NCBI RefSeq assembly: GCF_001999945.1
Contig: NZ_CP019650.1
Location: 3,472,001-3,536,000, forward strand
Origin: Microbulbifer agarilyticus
Lineage (GTDB): Bacteria > Pseudomonadota > Gammaproteobacteria > Pseudomonadales > Cellvibrionaceae
Length of the DNA stretch: 64,000 nt
Reading direction: 5' to 3'
The notes under the pieces were generated by a model that did not search any database, was not told the DNA's origin, and worked only from the letters and a program-made list of their open reading frames with translations. The translations under genes and the position numbers were made by a program. Shown here piece by piece: positions 57,501 to 64,000 of the stretch; the stretch's first letter is position 1; each line of letters starts with the position of its first letter.

Positions 57501-60500
57501 AACGGCGTCACATAGGCGCTGACGTAATCTGGATTGTCGACCCTCAGGGTTTGACCTGGTTGCAGTTCGATCTGATCACCACCGGAGAGACCTGCCAGAT
57601 CGATATATTGCGCAATGGCAGAATCAAATCCACTGCCAACACTTACCGACCAGTTGTTGTCGGTACCCACTTCAATGGTGCCATTGATATCGACGCGACG
57701 TGCGTTAATCACGACTTTCTCGCCAACTATCGTGGTACCCGGTGAGCCGACATCGCTTTTCACCGAGTTATAGCTGGCAGTACGGACCAAATTGCTCTGC
57801 TTATTTTCAACCGGCTGGAAGCGCCAGTTTCGGCCACCGCGACTACTACTGTCGGTCTTGAACTTCAGGCGAATTTCGTCATCACCATCGTACTCTTGAC
57901 TGTTACTGAAGCCCCAGTTGAAGAATACGTGCACGGTATCGTAGTCGCCGGCGTAGTATGAGTCTTCGCTGTTATCGCTGTTACTACCAATAAAACACTC
58001 ATTAGCAGTGGCACAGGCATAGAACCAATTGTTGAACTCATCAATACCGGTTGCATCAATATCATCTTCGTAGCGATGGTTAATCCAGTACTGAACAAAA
58101 TCGTCAGCGTCGTCGGGCTTCCACTTGTCGACAAAATTCACCAGTGATGAAGGTGCACGACCGTAATACACATCGCTATTGCCTGCATTCACCACCAGGC
58201 TGCCGTTTTCCACGGTGAGATTGATGGTATTGGCTTCAATACTCGCCTGTTGCAGCAAATCGCCCTCTTCCAGGGTGATATCTACTGTGGATAACAGGTT
58301 GGTAATAGCACCATCAATAATGACGTCAGAATTAAGGTAGTTGGTGCCACCCGGGTTGTGGACAATATGAATTCCGGAGCTAACGCCCGTCGTACTGCTG
58401 TCTTCCTCGGTGATATAAGCCTCATCCAGGGAGGCGCCGCCGGTGACGTACACATTGCCACCTGTTTGGTTGGCAATATGCAGATTACCGACCAACAAAT
58501 GCTGGTCATCGCGGTTGTTGATATCGATGTAGGCATCACCGCGAGCGATAAATTCGGGGCGATTATTACTGCCGCCTTGCAAGTCAATGGTGTCCGCCAG
58601 CAGGCTAACGTTACCCGCTGATGCGCTGATATCGGTCACTGCGATTACGTTATTTTCCTGTTCGGACAAGGTATCCAGAACCACGGAAAGCGCAGCAATT
58701 TCGGTTTTCAGTTCGACAATTTCGTCGGTATACGGGTTTTCACCGGAGCTGCCGGTGCCGACTTCGGTGCTGGTGCCGCCGCTACCGGTATCGCCGGTAT
58801 CTTCGTTACCATCGGTCTTGCCGCCTTCGTTACTGGTGCCGGACTCGGTCCAGGCCTCGTACTCATCCACCAGCGCCTGCAGTTCATCGATGTAGGCCTG
58901 CAAGCTGGCACGGGAAGAATACTTGCCACTGAGTTGACCAGCTGTACCGTAGCCGGCGAGGTCAGAGGTGATATTGCCCGAGTCATCCACATCCACCCAC
59001 TGGTAGGCATTTTGACCCGCAACCACAGAGCCGGAACCTTCAAACACCAGCGAGTTATCACTGCTGGTATCGTTGGAACCGAAAGTGGTTTCTGTGGAGA
59101 AGAGTTCCAGATAGGGGTTGCGCTCTACACCATCGGCATTGGCATAGAGAGAGCCCTCATTGGCTTCCACGGTAACGTGGCTGTCACTACCCAGATCAAT
59201 GTCATCACCAAAGATGACGGTGTTGGTGACATTAATATCGGCGTCGGCATCGTTGCCCGCCGGAATCGGCACTGCAGTCCAGTTGTACACATTGGTGCGC
59301 GCATCGGCTACCAGCTGGTTTTCATACAGGTAGCTAGAACCACGGCCGGCATAGATACCGATATTGTCGAGGGCGTTAATGATTACGTCCTGGCCGATAT
59401 CCACCGTGTTGGTCACGTTAACGTTCACATCGGATACGCCGCCGGCCACACCGGCAACGGCCCACACGCTGGTTTCCGCCTGTGCCGTTGCAGAACCAAT
59501 GGTGTAAGTACCGATACCGATTTCGCCAATCGGGTTGTACAACACTACATCATCACCAATGGTGACGGTGTTTTTGGTGGTGGCGTCCACGTCGGATTCC
59601 GAACCGGCGCCCTGCAGGGCACCACCCACTTTCAGTACCGCCGCATCGTATACATAGAAACGCGTGTGCGCGTCGATTGCGATACCGTGGTCATAAAAAC
59701 TGTCGAGCCAGGCAAGATCGCTGATCGCCAGCACGGCATTGTTGCCAATGGTCACCGCCGCCTCGACACCGGTAAGATCCTGGTACGACAGACCTGCGGA
59801 ACCGTTCGCGGCACCACCAGCACCGGCATTAATGCTGGTTGAGAAGCCGGACTCCGCTGGGTCCTGAATTTGCAACGCGCTGTTGTCGGCTTCGATTTCG
59901 ATTTGCAGCGCTTCGAAGCTGACGTTGTTGCCCAGCGTCACTTCAACATCGTTGTCGATATCCGAGCTGGCTTCCGCACCGGAGCCACCGACCACCGAAA
60001 CTGTGGTGGAGTCGACACCGGAGAAGAACTGGCTTTCATGCGCAGCAGAAAGACGTACCTCGCCGCCGAGTACCGGCACCGCGGTGTAACCGGATGCCCA
60101 GTCTGCGATCTCAACACTCGCGGACTTGTTGGAATTCGAATTGTTGTAGCTGTTCGCGTTGGAAACCGCCGCAGAACCCGCGTAGTAACCGCCACCACCG
60201 GCAGTGGTGAAGCTCTGGTTTTCGTCGTAGTTGTAGGCGTCTAGGATAAAGTCGCCGGTGCGCAACACCGCGTTGGAAATCGGGTTGCTGCCGTACTCTA
60301 CGCGCGCGGAGGTACTGGACTCTGCGGTAGACCAGTTAAAGCCACCGGCAAACAGACCAACGAAGTAGCCATCCGCATCCGCGTACTGTATCGCGGTATT
60401 GCGCGCGTAAACGCCGAAATCGTTGTCTGGAATACGCACGCCGTCGCCCACTTTGGCAACCGCTTGTGAGCTATTTTCTGCCAGCGCTTCGGAGCCGGCC

Positions 60501-63500
60501 ACGCCGGCCAGCAGACCGCCGGATGCGGCAAACGCATTGGCATCGGCACTGACATAATCGTCATTTGAGCCATCACCGGTTTCGGCACGAACATTTACAT
60601 CCGCATTGCCGGTGAAGTAGGTACCATCGCCAACTTCAGCCACCGCCTTGGCATCCGCGATGGCATAGGAGAAGGAACCACCCATGGCACCACCGGCAGC
60701 AACGGTGACACCGTAAGCGCGGGAGAAGACTTCGGGGGTCGCCTGGGCATCGATATTGACCGCGGCATCGGCATCAATGGTGCCGTACACGGTGGCATTT
60801 ACATTGGACTCGTCACGGGCGTCGGTCACGACACCCTGAACACCGGCAATCAAACCACCGGCCAGAGCAAAGGCACTAGTTTTTACCAGGCCAGCGGAAT
60901 AAGCATCCAGCTCGACCGTGTTGTAACCACTGATGGCCTTGCCAGTTTCGCCCAGCCAGGCATCCACATCACTGTTCTTTTCAGCAAAGCCAATGGACGC
61001 ACCAATCGCGCCAGCACCGACGGTAACACTTAGAGAGCCTTCGGTAGGATCGGACGGTTTGCCCGCATCCAGGTCGCCAACACGCAGTTCGGTGGTATCA
61101 CGGGCGGATACAGAAATATCACCACTGTCATCACCGGTGGCAGAAGACACACCGGCCACGGTGCGCAGTTCACTGCGCACATCGTTGTAGTTCACGGTAA
61201 TACCGGTACCACCGCCGCTGATCACCCAGGACTTCATTTCGCCCGCGGCGTCATCATCGGATATGTTCATCACCTGTGCATCGACGGTCACGTCGTTGGC
61301 GGTGAGATCGGTATCCACGGTAGCAATCGTCATGTCATACAGACGGGTAACACCCACGGCACCGGAGATGGCACCGCTACCCAATGCAACTGCACCCAAT
61401 CCTTGATAGGTAAACAGCAAAGTCTGGGCGTCGACATCCAGCGTATCCACATCGATGTCACCGCCGGAAATACGCGCGGCCACCACACTCTCACCACCAA
61501 TTTTCAGCGAATTACCGGATTCGGTAGTAGTACTGGTGCTCGGCGCAGTGGATGCCTCGATGGTGGAGCCACTCTCTTCTTCAATCGCGGCAATATCATC
61601 GCTCGAGAGATGCGGGTTGTAGCCAGCGGTATCTTCCGCCAGCACATTATTCGCGGTCTGGCGAGACGGATCGAATTCGTCTTCCGCATTGGTGCCGTCT
61701 TCGGTGGTGGTATCCCCCTGACCGAACAGCGCGACACCAATACTTACTGCAGCGCCAAAGTTGGTAGAGGCACCACCGGCCATGGAGATCATCCATGCTT
61801 GACGCTGAGCGGTGGCATCGATATCGAGCGTAGTGGCGTCGATGTCGGAACCAACCACTTCGGAGTACACCTGACTGCGGCCGAGTACCACGTTGGCTAC
61901 TGCACCTACACCGACACTGCTGCCAGCACCGATACCCAGGGTTTCCTGGTCAACATCGAGAATATCCTGCGCATTGACAGTGACACTGGTGGCATCAGAA
62001 GTGCCGTCCTGGCCAACAATCTGCGTAGTGAAGTAATCGTCGGCGGTATTGGAATTGGTGCCATTGTCATGCAGCAGGCCGTGTACACCTGCGCGGGTTT
62101 CGCCCTTGAATTCGGTAACGTTGATCATCGCCGCCACACCGTAACCGGTGCTGAGGCCGGCACCCAGGGAGTAGCTGTTCACGCTCTCCAGGCGGTCGGC
62201 ATCGACGGTTACGTTATCCGCCTTGATCAGGGTGGTGTCATCATCACCGGAATCATCCAAATCATTGCCAATCAGTGCAGTGCTATCGCCGCCCACCAGG
62301 TTAACCGCAAGGCCAAAACCGACGCCCACGGTGGTGCCGATACCCGCAGAACCGGCCGCGGAATTCACATCCTGGCGTCGCTCGGCATTCACCACCACAT
62401 CCGAGGCGGTAATGGTGCTGTCGTGCAGCCACGCCTTGGTGCCGCCCATCATTTTATTGATGGTCACAGAGGCCGCGCCGCCGAGGCCACTCTCGGCGCC
62501 CACACCCGCGGCAATACCGGCGGAAACCGCCTGTGCTAGCTGAGTGGAGTTTGCTTCCAGCACCAGCTCATCCGCATCGATGGTGCTGTTATCGATCTCC
62601 GCGTTCGCCTCTTTACCCATATGGTTGGTAGAGAAGCCACCGATACCAGAGCCACCACCAGAAATCGCGATACCAGCAGAAACGCCCAGCCCGTAGTCAT
62701 GACTGGAGCCACGCACAACAACGTCCGCGGTATCCGTGCCAGATACACCACTATTGATGGTGGAGTTTTTAATGTAAGCGTCCGTGCTGGACTCAAACAC
62801 ATTGGTGGCGACGTTCGCAGTAATCGCAATATTTTTGCTGCCGGAGCCACCGACGGTAATCGCCTGCTGCTTAACAAAGCTGGTGGCGTTAACCCCGACA
62901 CCGGTAACCGCTTCATTGCCTTCGCTCAAATTCTGTGAGCCAAATGCGGTGGTGAGGTCATCCATCGATACGTCGGAATTTCCGACTGCGTTGGAGTTGC
63001 CATCAGAGTCTTCGTCAGTGGCGGAAAGGTCCGGCAACGCAGTCATGCCGGCAAGTTCACCATCAAGAATATTGAAGGTGCCGCCAAGGCCCAGGGCCTT
63101 AACGGTTGCGTCTTCGATATAGGCCTGGGTCTTGCCGTATTCAGCTGCGGTGGAAATTGCGATCGCCCCCGCGCCGCCATTCAGTCCAACACCAACTGCA
63201 CCACTACCCACCAGATTTTCAGTGTGGGCTTGCGCTTCAACCCCGACGTTGCCGTAGGCGTCGATGTCGGCCTTCTCTGCGATACGTGCCGTCACATTGC
63301 CGTCGACAACGCCGGTACCAATGGACGGGGCTACCGAGATCTGATTCGATGCGGCAACACCCGCGTCGATGGTGAGCAACCAATTATCGCGCAGGGCATC
63401 GACGTAAACGTGTTTTGCCGCGAGTACCGTGCTGGTATCGCTGCTATCGTCGCCAAGAATTTCCGCAGTCACATCAGAATCGATGCGGTTGACCGCCAAC

Positions 63501-64000
63501 GCAACACCGCCTGCAGAACCGCTGGAAGAACCTGCGCCCATCCAGGCGGTAGACACACTATCGGTGTAATCGGTGGACTGCACGCGAATGGTGCCGCCGC
63601 TATTGGTCGCGGAGCCGTCGGAGTTTTCCCCAACATTTTTGATCCCCGCCTGTACCGTTTGGTCGACGTCGGTAACACCGATGGCACCAGCGAATGCGAG
63701 GCCAGAACCTCCGGTAGAAGCACCAATACCAATGGCGTTACCTACCAGTAGGTTTTCATCGCCGTCGGAACCGCTGGACGCTTTCACGGTAATATCATCG
63801 GACACTTCCAGATCAATATTTCCGATGCGTGCACGGGTTTCGTGCCCGCTGTCACCCACGAGATTTAGGGCAACCGCCAGGCCGCCAGCCGCACCACTAC
63901 CGGTGGAAACAGCCACCGCGCCCGCAACGTTAACTGCGTCCATATCGTTTTGCGCGGTAACGGCCACATCTTCGGCGTGAATGAGACCGTCTTTACTGCC
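48542..64000 (-). CDS. Giant two-partner secretion exoprotein, LktA/filamentous-haemagglutinin-like adhesin (5' partial)
   Basis: At least 5152 residues; the frame is open to the window edge, so the signal peptide and TPS domain lie outside. The GTG at 63967 is an internal codon. The first third (about 59000-64000) is Gly/Ala-rich repeats (GASVGVGAVANVVLG, GVAASNQISVAPSIG), like leukotoxin LktA-type adhesins. A middle part (about 56000-58500) is Tyr/Asp-rich with two small Cys loops. A short coiled-coil hairpin with a Gly/Ser/Thr/Asp linker lies near 58660-58930. The C-terminal third (48700-55700) is a haemagglutinin-type beta-helix with almost identical 552-bp repeats. It ends in an acidic tail after WFSRPLDYLNAEEYFWNPVD. 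It is secreted by the downstream TpsB and probably acts as adhesin or biofilm scaffold; the target is unknown. Confidence 0.92.
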   Translation of the reverse strand, partial: GSKDGLIHAEDVAVTAQNDMDAVNVAGAVAVSTGSGAAGGLAVALNLVGDSGHETRARIGNIDLEVSDDITVKASSGSDGDENLLVGNAIGIGASTGGSGLAFAGAIGVTDVDQTVQAGIKNVGENSDGSATNSGGTIRVQSTDYTDSVSTAWMGAGSSSGSAGGVALAVNRIDSDVTAEILGDDSSDTSTVLAAKHVYVDALRDNWLLTIDAGVAASNQISVAPSIGTGVVDGNVTARIAEKADIDAYGNVGVEAQAHTENLVGSGAVGVGLNGGAGAIAISTAAEYGKTQAYIEDATVKALGLGGTFNILDGELAGMTALPDLSATDEDSDGNSNAVGNSDVSMDDLTTAFGSQNLSEGNEAVTGVGVNATSFVKQQAITVGGSGSKNIAITANVATNVFESSTDAYIKNSTINSGVSGTDTADVVVRGSSHDYGLGVSAGIAISGGGSGIGGFSTNHMGKEANAEIDNSTIDADELVLEANSTQLAQAVSAGIAAGVGAESGLGGAASVTINKMMGGTKAWLHDSTITASDVVVNAERRQDVNSAAGSAGIGTTVGVGFGLAVNLVGGDSTALIGNDLDDSGDDDTTLIKADNVTVDADRLESVNSYSLGAGLSTGYGVAAMINVTEFKGETRAGVHGLLHDNGTNSNTADDYFTTQIVGQDGTSDATSVTVNAQDILDVDQETLGIGAGSSVGVGAVANVVLGRSQVYSEVVGSDIDATTLDIDATAQRQAWMISMAGGASTNFGAAVSIGVALFGQGDTTTEDGTNAEDEFDPSRQTANNVLAEDTAGYNPHLSSDDIAAIEEESGSTIEASTAPSTSTTTESGNSLKIGGESVVAARISGGDIDVDTLDVDAQTLLFTYQGLGAVALGSGAISGAVGVTRLYDMTIATVDTDLTANDVTVDAQVMNISDDDAAGEMKSWVISGGGTGITVNYNDVRSELRTVAGVSSATGDDSGDISVSARDTTELRVGDLDAGKPSDPTEGSLSVTVGAGAIGASIGFAEKNSDVDAWLGETGKAISGYNTVELDAYSAGLVKTSAFALAGGLIAGVQGVVTDARDESNVNATVYGTIDADAAVNIDAQATPEVFSRAYGVTVAAGGAMGGSFSYAIADAKAVAEVGDGTYFTGNADVNVRAETGDGSNDDYVSADANAFAASGGLLAGVAGSEALAENSSQAVAKVGDGVRIPDNDFGVYARNTAIQYADADGYFVGLFAGGFNWSTAESSTSARVEYGSNPISNAVLRTGDFILDAYNYDENQSFTTAGGGGYYAGSAAVSNANSYNNSNSNKSASVEIADWASGYTAVPVLGGEVRLSAAHESQFFSGVDSTTVSVVGGSGAEASSDIDNDVEVTLGNNVSFEALQIEIEADNSALQIQDPAESGFSTSINAGAGGAANGSAGLSYQDLTGVEAAVTIGNNAVLAISDLAWLDSFYDHGIAIDAHTRFYVYDAAVLKVGGALQGAGSESDVDATTKNTVTIGDDVVLYNPIGEIGIGTYTIGSATAQAETSVWAVAGVAGGVSDVNVNVTNTVDIGQDVIINALDNIGIYAGRGSSYLYENQLVADARTNVYNWTAVPIPAGNDADADINVTNTVIFGDDIDLGSDSHVTVEANEGSLYANADGVERNPYLELFSTETTFGSNDTSSDNSLVFEGSGSVVAGQNAYQWVDVDDSGNITSDLAGYGTAGQLSGKYSSRASLQAYIDELQALVDEYEAWTESGTSNEGGKTDGNEDTGDTGSGGTSTEVGTGSSGENPYTDEIVELKTEIAALSVVLDTLSEQENNVIAVTDISASAGNVSLLADTIDLQGGSNNRPEFIARGDAYIDINNRDDQHLLVGNLHIANQTGGNVYVTGGASLDEAYITEEDSSTTGVSSGIHIVHNPGGTNYLNSDVIIDGAITNLLSTVDITLEEGDLLQQASIEANTINLTVENGSLVVNAGNSDVYYGRAPSSLVNFVDKWKPDDADDFVQYWINHRYEDDIDATGIDEFNNWFYACATANECFIGSNSDNSEDSYYAGDYDTVHVFFNWGFSNSQEYDGDDEIRLKFKTDSSSRGGRNWRFQPVENKQSNLVRTASYNSVKSDVGSPGTTIVGEKVVINARRVDINGTIEVGTDNNWSVSVGSGFDSAIAQYIDLAGLSGGDQIELQPGQTLRVDNPDYVSAYVTPFENRYIYVDPQISKFNGAESISLTYDVASGQLLVDDVPVSGGGYLSINAKISSTGADGNILVRDGLGQIDIDNNSNTELVINSLDAGDDAVGIVRITDYNFTKNMNDGGSSNDYFSHWYVHSPGGQIQEYETTSYATSYEDGAFIRSSGGTGTTSSTTYDPLAGQLYYIREDASVSRSYTDFPDGYLAKYPNTVGEWQGTGANGALEWDVEASYYTTCASNPDVCTNGTATNYIRQEYDADSISRYWWAIGYSYDKYYGSNWTDTDPSVYIPYYLNMETHTYVKADHSIGISFTGVATGSIDIDSAANVSINGNIYNPLGTTDINTSGILDVSTGAAFDAETLRLYAGKGDLGSLDDPLNIATNTVSLDANKGSVYFDITGKSGAVQLEKFSAKYDIAGTVDKGLEGVGTGTHIQGDTLDLVSYSGSIGSAGTIGTSSTYDYINVDLNEITLEAADDIVIYQASGDLAVNTITASEDVVITLGDGSLINGIGQNEKTDEELAYLQTVWDRLGLQDADAGEIAVTGYENQFTSKYHTYWLIKQRLSDSSEAGFTIDGAFEDTFMSRYGVSTVAEATQQAKDEYFALEDWFADQVAAPDVYANEEDAIGVEQKGTLEGYDYGDLLTSSYDTDYALVIDEASSWYADLIEGAQWSQSQLDISINAAALNADAQATLTNREANIVAPNLDLNVSGGSVGEDLADLVFVIDRDNPTITDAQKIALLEAGPGDIETIENGSLITFTVSQVDPIKIDTTGVLNIAATDEIYAESASGLTLGSIVSTDGDVRLAVNGAIDAISGTNISANDLYLANTQGDIGSVSNRVQVDLDGVLRQAGAANNLYLTQVGGDLIVDAVSAGGIASLTSNADILGLDSESVVSGSAIQLVAGDDLGSNTQALNLRMSGGGDLDINADNAWLNIAGTSEARLGANLNGVLSIDASGNLVIDGGISASALDLFAAGDILDSGAVTVTVTNLAKLSADNIDVDEVTFDIGSGDLDATAGAMTLGDITTEGDLDLLATGAMQLNGDLDIAYTTASSGGDARLLADAQSITMSAGKFIRSEDDIQLTAVDSLNLQSLIANGDINLTALNLLDTTLGDIDAVYLQADNVYVDARDALNLVDVTASGVINLDSETLLATGDLLTDGNVVVTAANGLEIQGDIGSAGSKVASINLQSGAGGVTLGGSVFTTGQFLANAGNDFALAATSLLDAGSIDVTARAVAANAASQMTSSGSALFTLRGDDSTFGEVTTSTNLTLDSDSDITFANDVTTGNNLRLETQGDVFVNDGVTLDVGRNLRGIATSALLAQSWQMAASSQLLVANNAVIDTDGVQVFETLSVTGNLTQRAGDDVTFDANTNIGGRLHLTGDADLFLVGDLDVGTGSISDMTLLLGGSVVQSAAQSTSASGAVSAEALAWAAAANSALQSGAGSSFEFASASTASTFGLLTSGGDLSIDSAGDIDFLNDVTVGSNVSGANLLLNIDGDVSLANAATLLTYGNWQGIAEASARVGSFTAGSGSLVDTRDAMNVIAQQGIDFALLNVTNSAQLSADGDIQFSETADFGGALTIADGNHLNLVDDVTVGSAGTANAHLTLRGDVTQSAAETFAISGDLTASANSWSMGDAALLQSGGAMQIDTVVGMDLAQLDSGSTLALTSGAEIALRESMNAVDSITLQASDAITLSDAAQLVSGNNLSVSSGSFTMGAGANLQVARDFDATTTNGQHYALVDVDGSGTLTAGGDIAFSEAANIGANLTIVDGDNLAMTDHVAVTGNANLTLRGDVTQSAGQQFTIGNDLTASANSWSMGDTALLQSGGAMQIDTVVGMDLAQLDSGSTLALTSGAEIALRESMNAVDSITLQVADAITLSDAAQLVSGNNLSLDSDSFTMGAGANLQVASDFDATTTNEQHYALVDVDGNAVLTAGGDIAFSEAANIGANLTIIDGDNLTMADHVAVTGNANLALRGDVTQSAGQQFTIGNDLTASANSWSMGDTALLQSGGAMQIDTVVGMDLAQLESGSTLVLTSGAEIALRETMNAVDSITLQASDAITLSDAAQLVSGNNLSVDSDSFTMGTGASLQVAADFDATTTNEQHYALVDVDGNAVLTAGGDIAFSEAANIGSDLTIIDGDNLTMADHVAVTGNANLTLSGDVTQSAGQQFTIGNDLSASANSWSMGDAALLQSGGAMQIDTVAGMDLAQLDSGSTLTFTGGAEIALRETMNAVDSITLQAADAITLSDAAQLVSGNSLSVSSDSFTMGTGANLQVAADFDATTTNGQYYALVDVDGNAVLTAGGDIAFSEAANIGSDLTIIDGDNLTMADHVAVTGNANLTLSGDVTQSAGQQFTIGNDLSASANSWTMGDNALLQVGGAMDIATVAGMSLARVDSGSALSLSSSMSDIQLRDHLTAGGAVLLSAAGTVSVDPTLDVVSGDTFTLRANSFVMGQGGLLQVAGDTYLDSAGDVVLAEFIGQGNTEITAGGALQLNERAETFGSMKLDVAAEMAQAEGQHLVVHGDLSASAASWQMDSDARVQVVGSGDVALVGDADLQLLNVGGDFTLTNGGDVELRRDVHTGGALTLHATGDVSQSADTLVRAGGAVAIDTNRWTMGSASRLESQGGIRVHSSESMLLSELSSSWSGDYAFDLLSSNGRIDGRSDADLHLQGVAGGRSYLSAATGIGDPLIMDVPWFSAVTDEGDINLILLNDAHAELLSAQNGDIHMRAFGDVEIAELIGTPHLWIDGFLLANQMTIPEGSFIAEEGIQIDQVLMTASGELELRAPTIDMNVDSQGNPELFLALTNIDGAAAQWVGVNVENNERLTIDRLMTDYGAISTSGDLRIESAEVISELDMQSGVLSLTLDNVDLSPQDLNGQLVTPYGEFWLDVQGNLLLTNAQVTRYRDPLVLTYQGKDGEYVIGDPGFSRLSIEHQLENSIDGERAEGRDLWRLWFSRPLDYLNAEEYFWNPVDWLDPDEYSEMDSENDEPGYAEISTDDTLAMR
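50390..52880 (-). repeat. Tandem 552-bp (184-codon) repeats inside the giant exoprotein gene
   Basis: One anchor (CATGSTCCAGCT) recurs at 50450, 51002, 51554, 52106 and 52658, and a second (CATGGTGAAGCTG) at 50756, 51308, 51860 and 52412: every step is exactly 552 bp. Copies 1 and 2 are identical over about 200 bp (50455-50650 against 51007-51202). Each unit encodes beta-helix coils such as LTASANSWSMGD and LVSGNNLS. Diverged copies continue on both sides. Confidence 0.93.

Overview
The window looks like a chromosomal segment of a marine, chitin-degrading gammaproteobacterium. The S10-spc-alpha ribosomal gene order, the DUF1315 (YeaC-like) gene, the PxpABC 5-oxoprolinase, a secreted GH19 chitinase behind a NagR-like operator and Wzx/Wzy-type polysaccharide genes all fit the Cellvibrionales/Alteromonadales neighbourhood. 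A Microbulbifer-like organism is my guess; it is an inference, not a demonstrated identity.

Region 1 (1-27159) is an exopolysaccharide (EPS) locus. It opens with the 3' end of a non-ribosomal peptide synthetase whose last module (C-A-PCP) is fused to a left-handed beta-helix acyltransferase, followed by a FemAB/CelD-type GNAT protein. A minus-strand block (4318-10317) holds two GT2 glycosyltransferases, a Wzy/WaaL-like polymerase, an FrhB-like iron-sulfur protein and a polysaccharide pyruvyl transferase. The plus strand then holds a Wzx-type flippase, an asparagine-synthase-like protein, a VanZ-like protein, a polyprenyl-phosphate sugar phosphotransferase, an EpsL-like outer-membrane barrel, a Wza-like exporter and a Wzc-like tyrosine kinase with an unusual 314-residue charged tail. 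After a strong hairpin come wecB, wecC, a polysaccharide deacetylase-like gene and a WecG/TagA/CpsF transferase. A secreted parallel beta-helix protein (13728-15224) lies on the opposite strand. Together these suggest a lipid-linked repeat unit started by a sugar-1-phosphate transferase and containing ManNAcA. It is probably pyruvylated, acylated and amidated, and possibly carries an amino acid activated by the synthetase (glycine-like A-domain code).

Region 2 (27264-31994) carries pxpABC (5-oxoproline to glutamate) and the GH19 chitinase with a CBM5/12-type chitin-binding module and two PKD-like domains.

Region 3 (32103-46626, minus strand) is a DUF1315 gene followed by the S10-spc-alpha ribosomal protein, secY and rpoA cluster from rpsJ to rplQ. 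It includes rpmJ (38 aa) and ends in a clear intrinsic terminator. An unusually long rpmJ-rpsM gap holds three hairpins and a candidate alpha-operon promoter. The S10 promoter (TTGACA, 17 bp, TAGAAT) begins just after the stop codon of an unrelated gene, and the usual str-operon neighbours (fusA, tuf, rpsL, rpsG) are not upstream.

Region 4 (46734-64000, minus strand) is a two-partner secretion locus. A giant LktA/filamentous-haemagglutinin-like exoprotein (at least 5152 residues, N terminus outside the window) is followed by its TpsB/FhaC-type outer-membrane transporter. The exoprotein gene contains five nearly identical repeats with an exact 552-bp period. No tRNA, rRNA, insertion sequence, prophage or CRISPR array was recognised.
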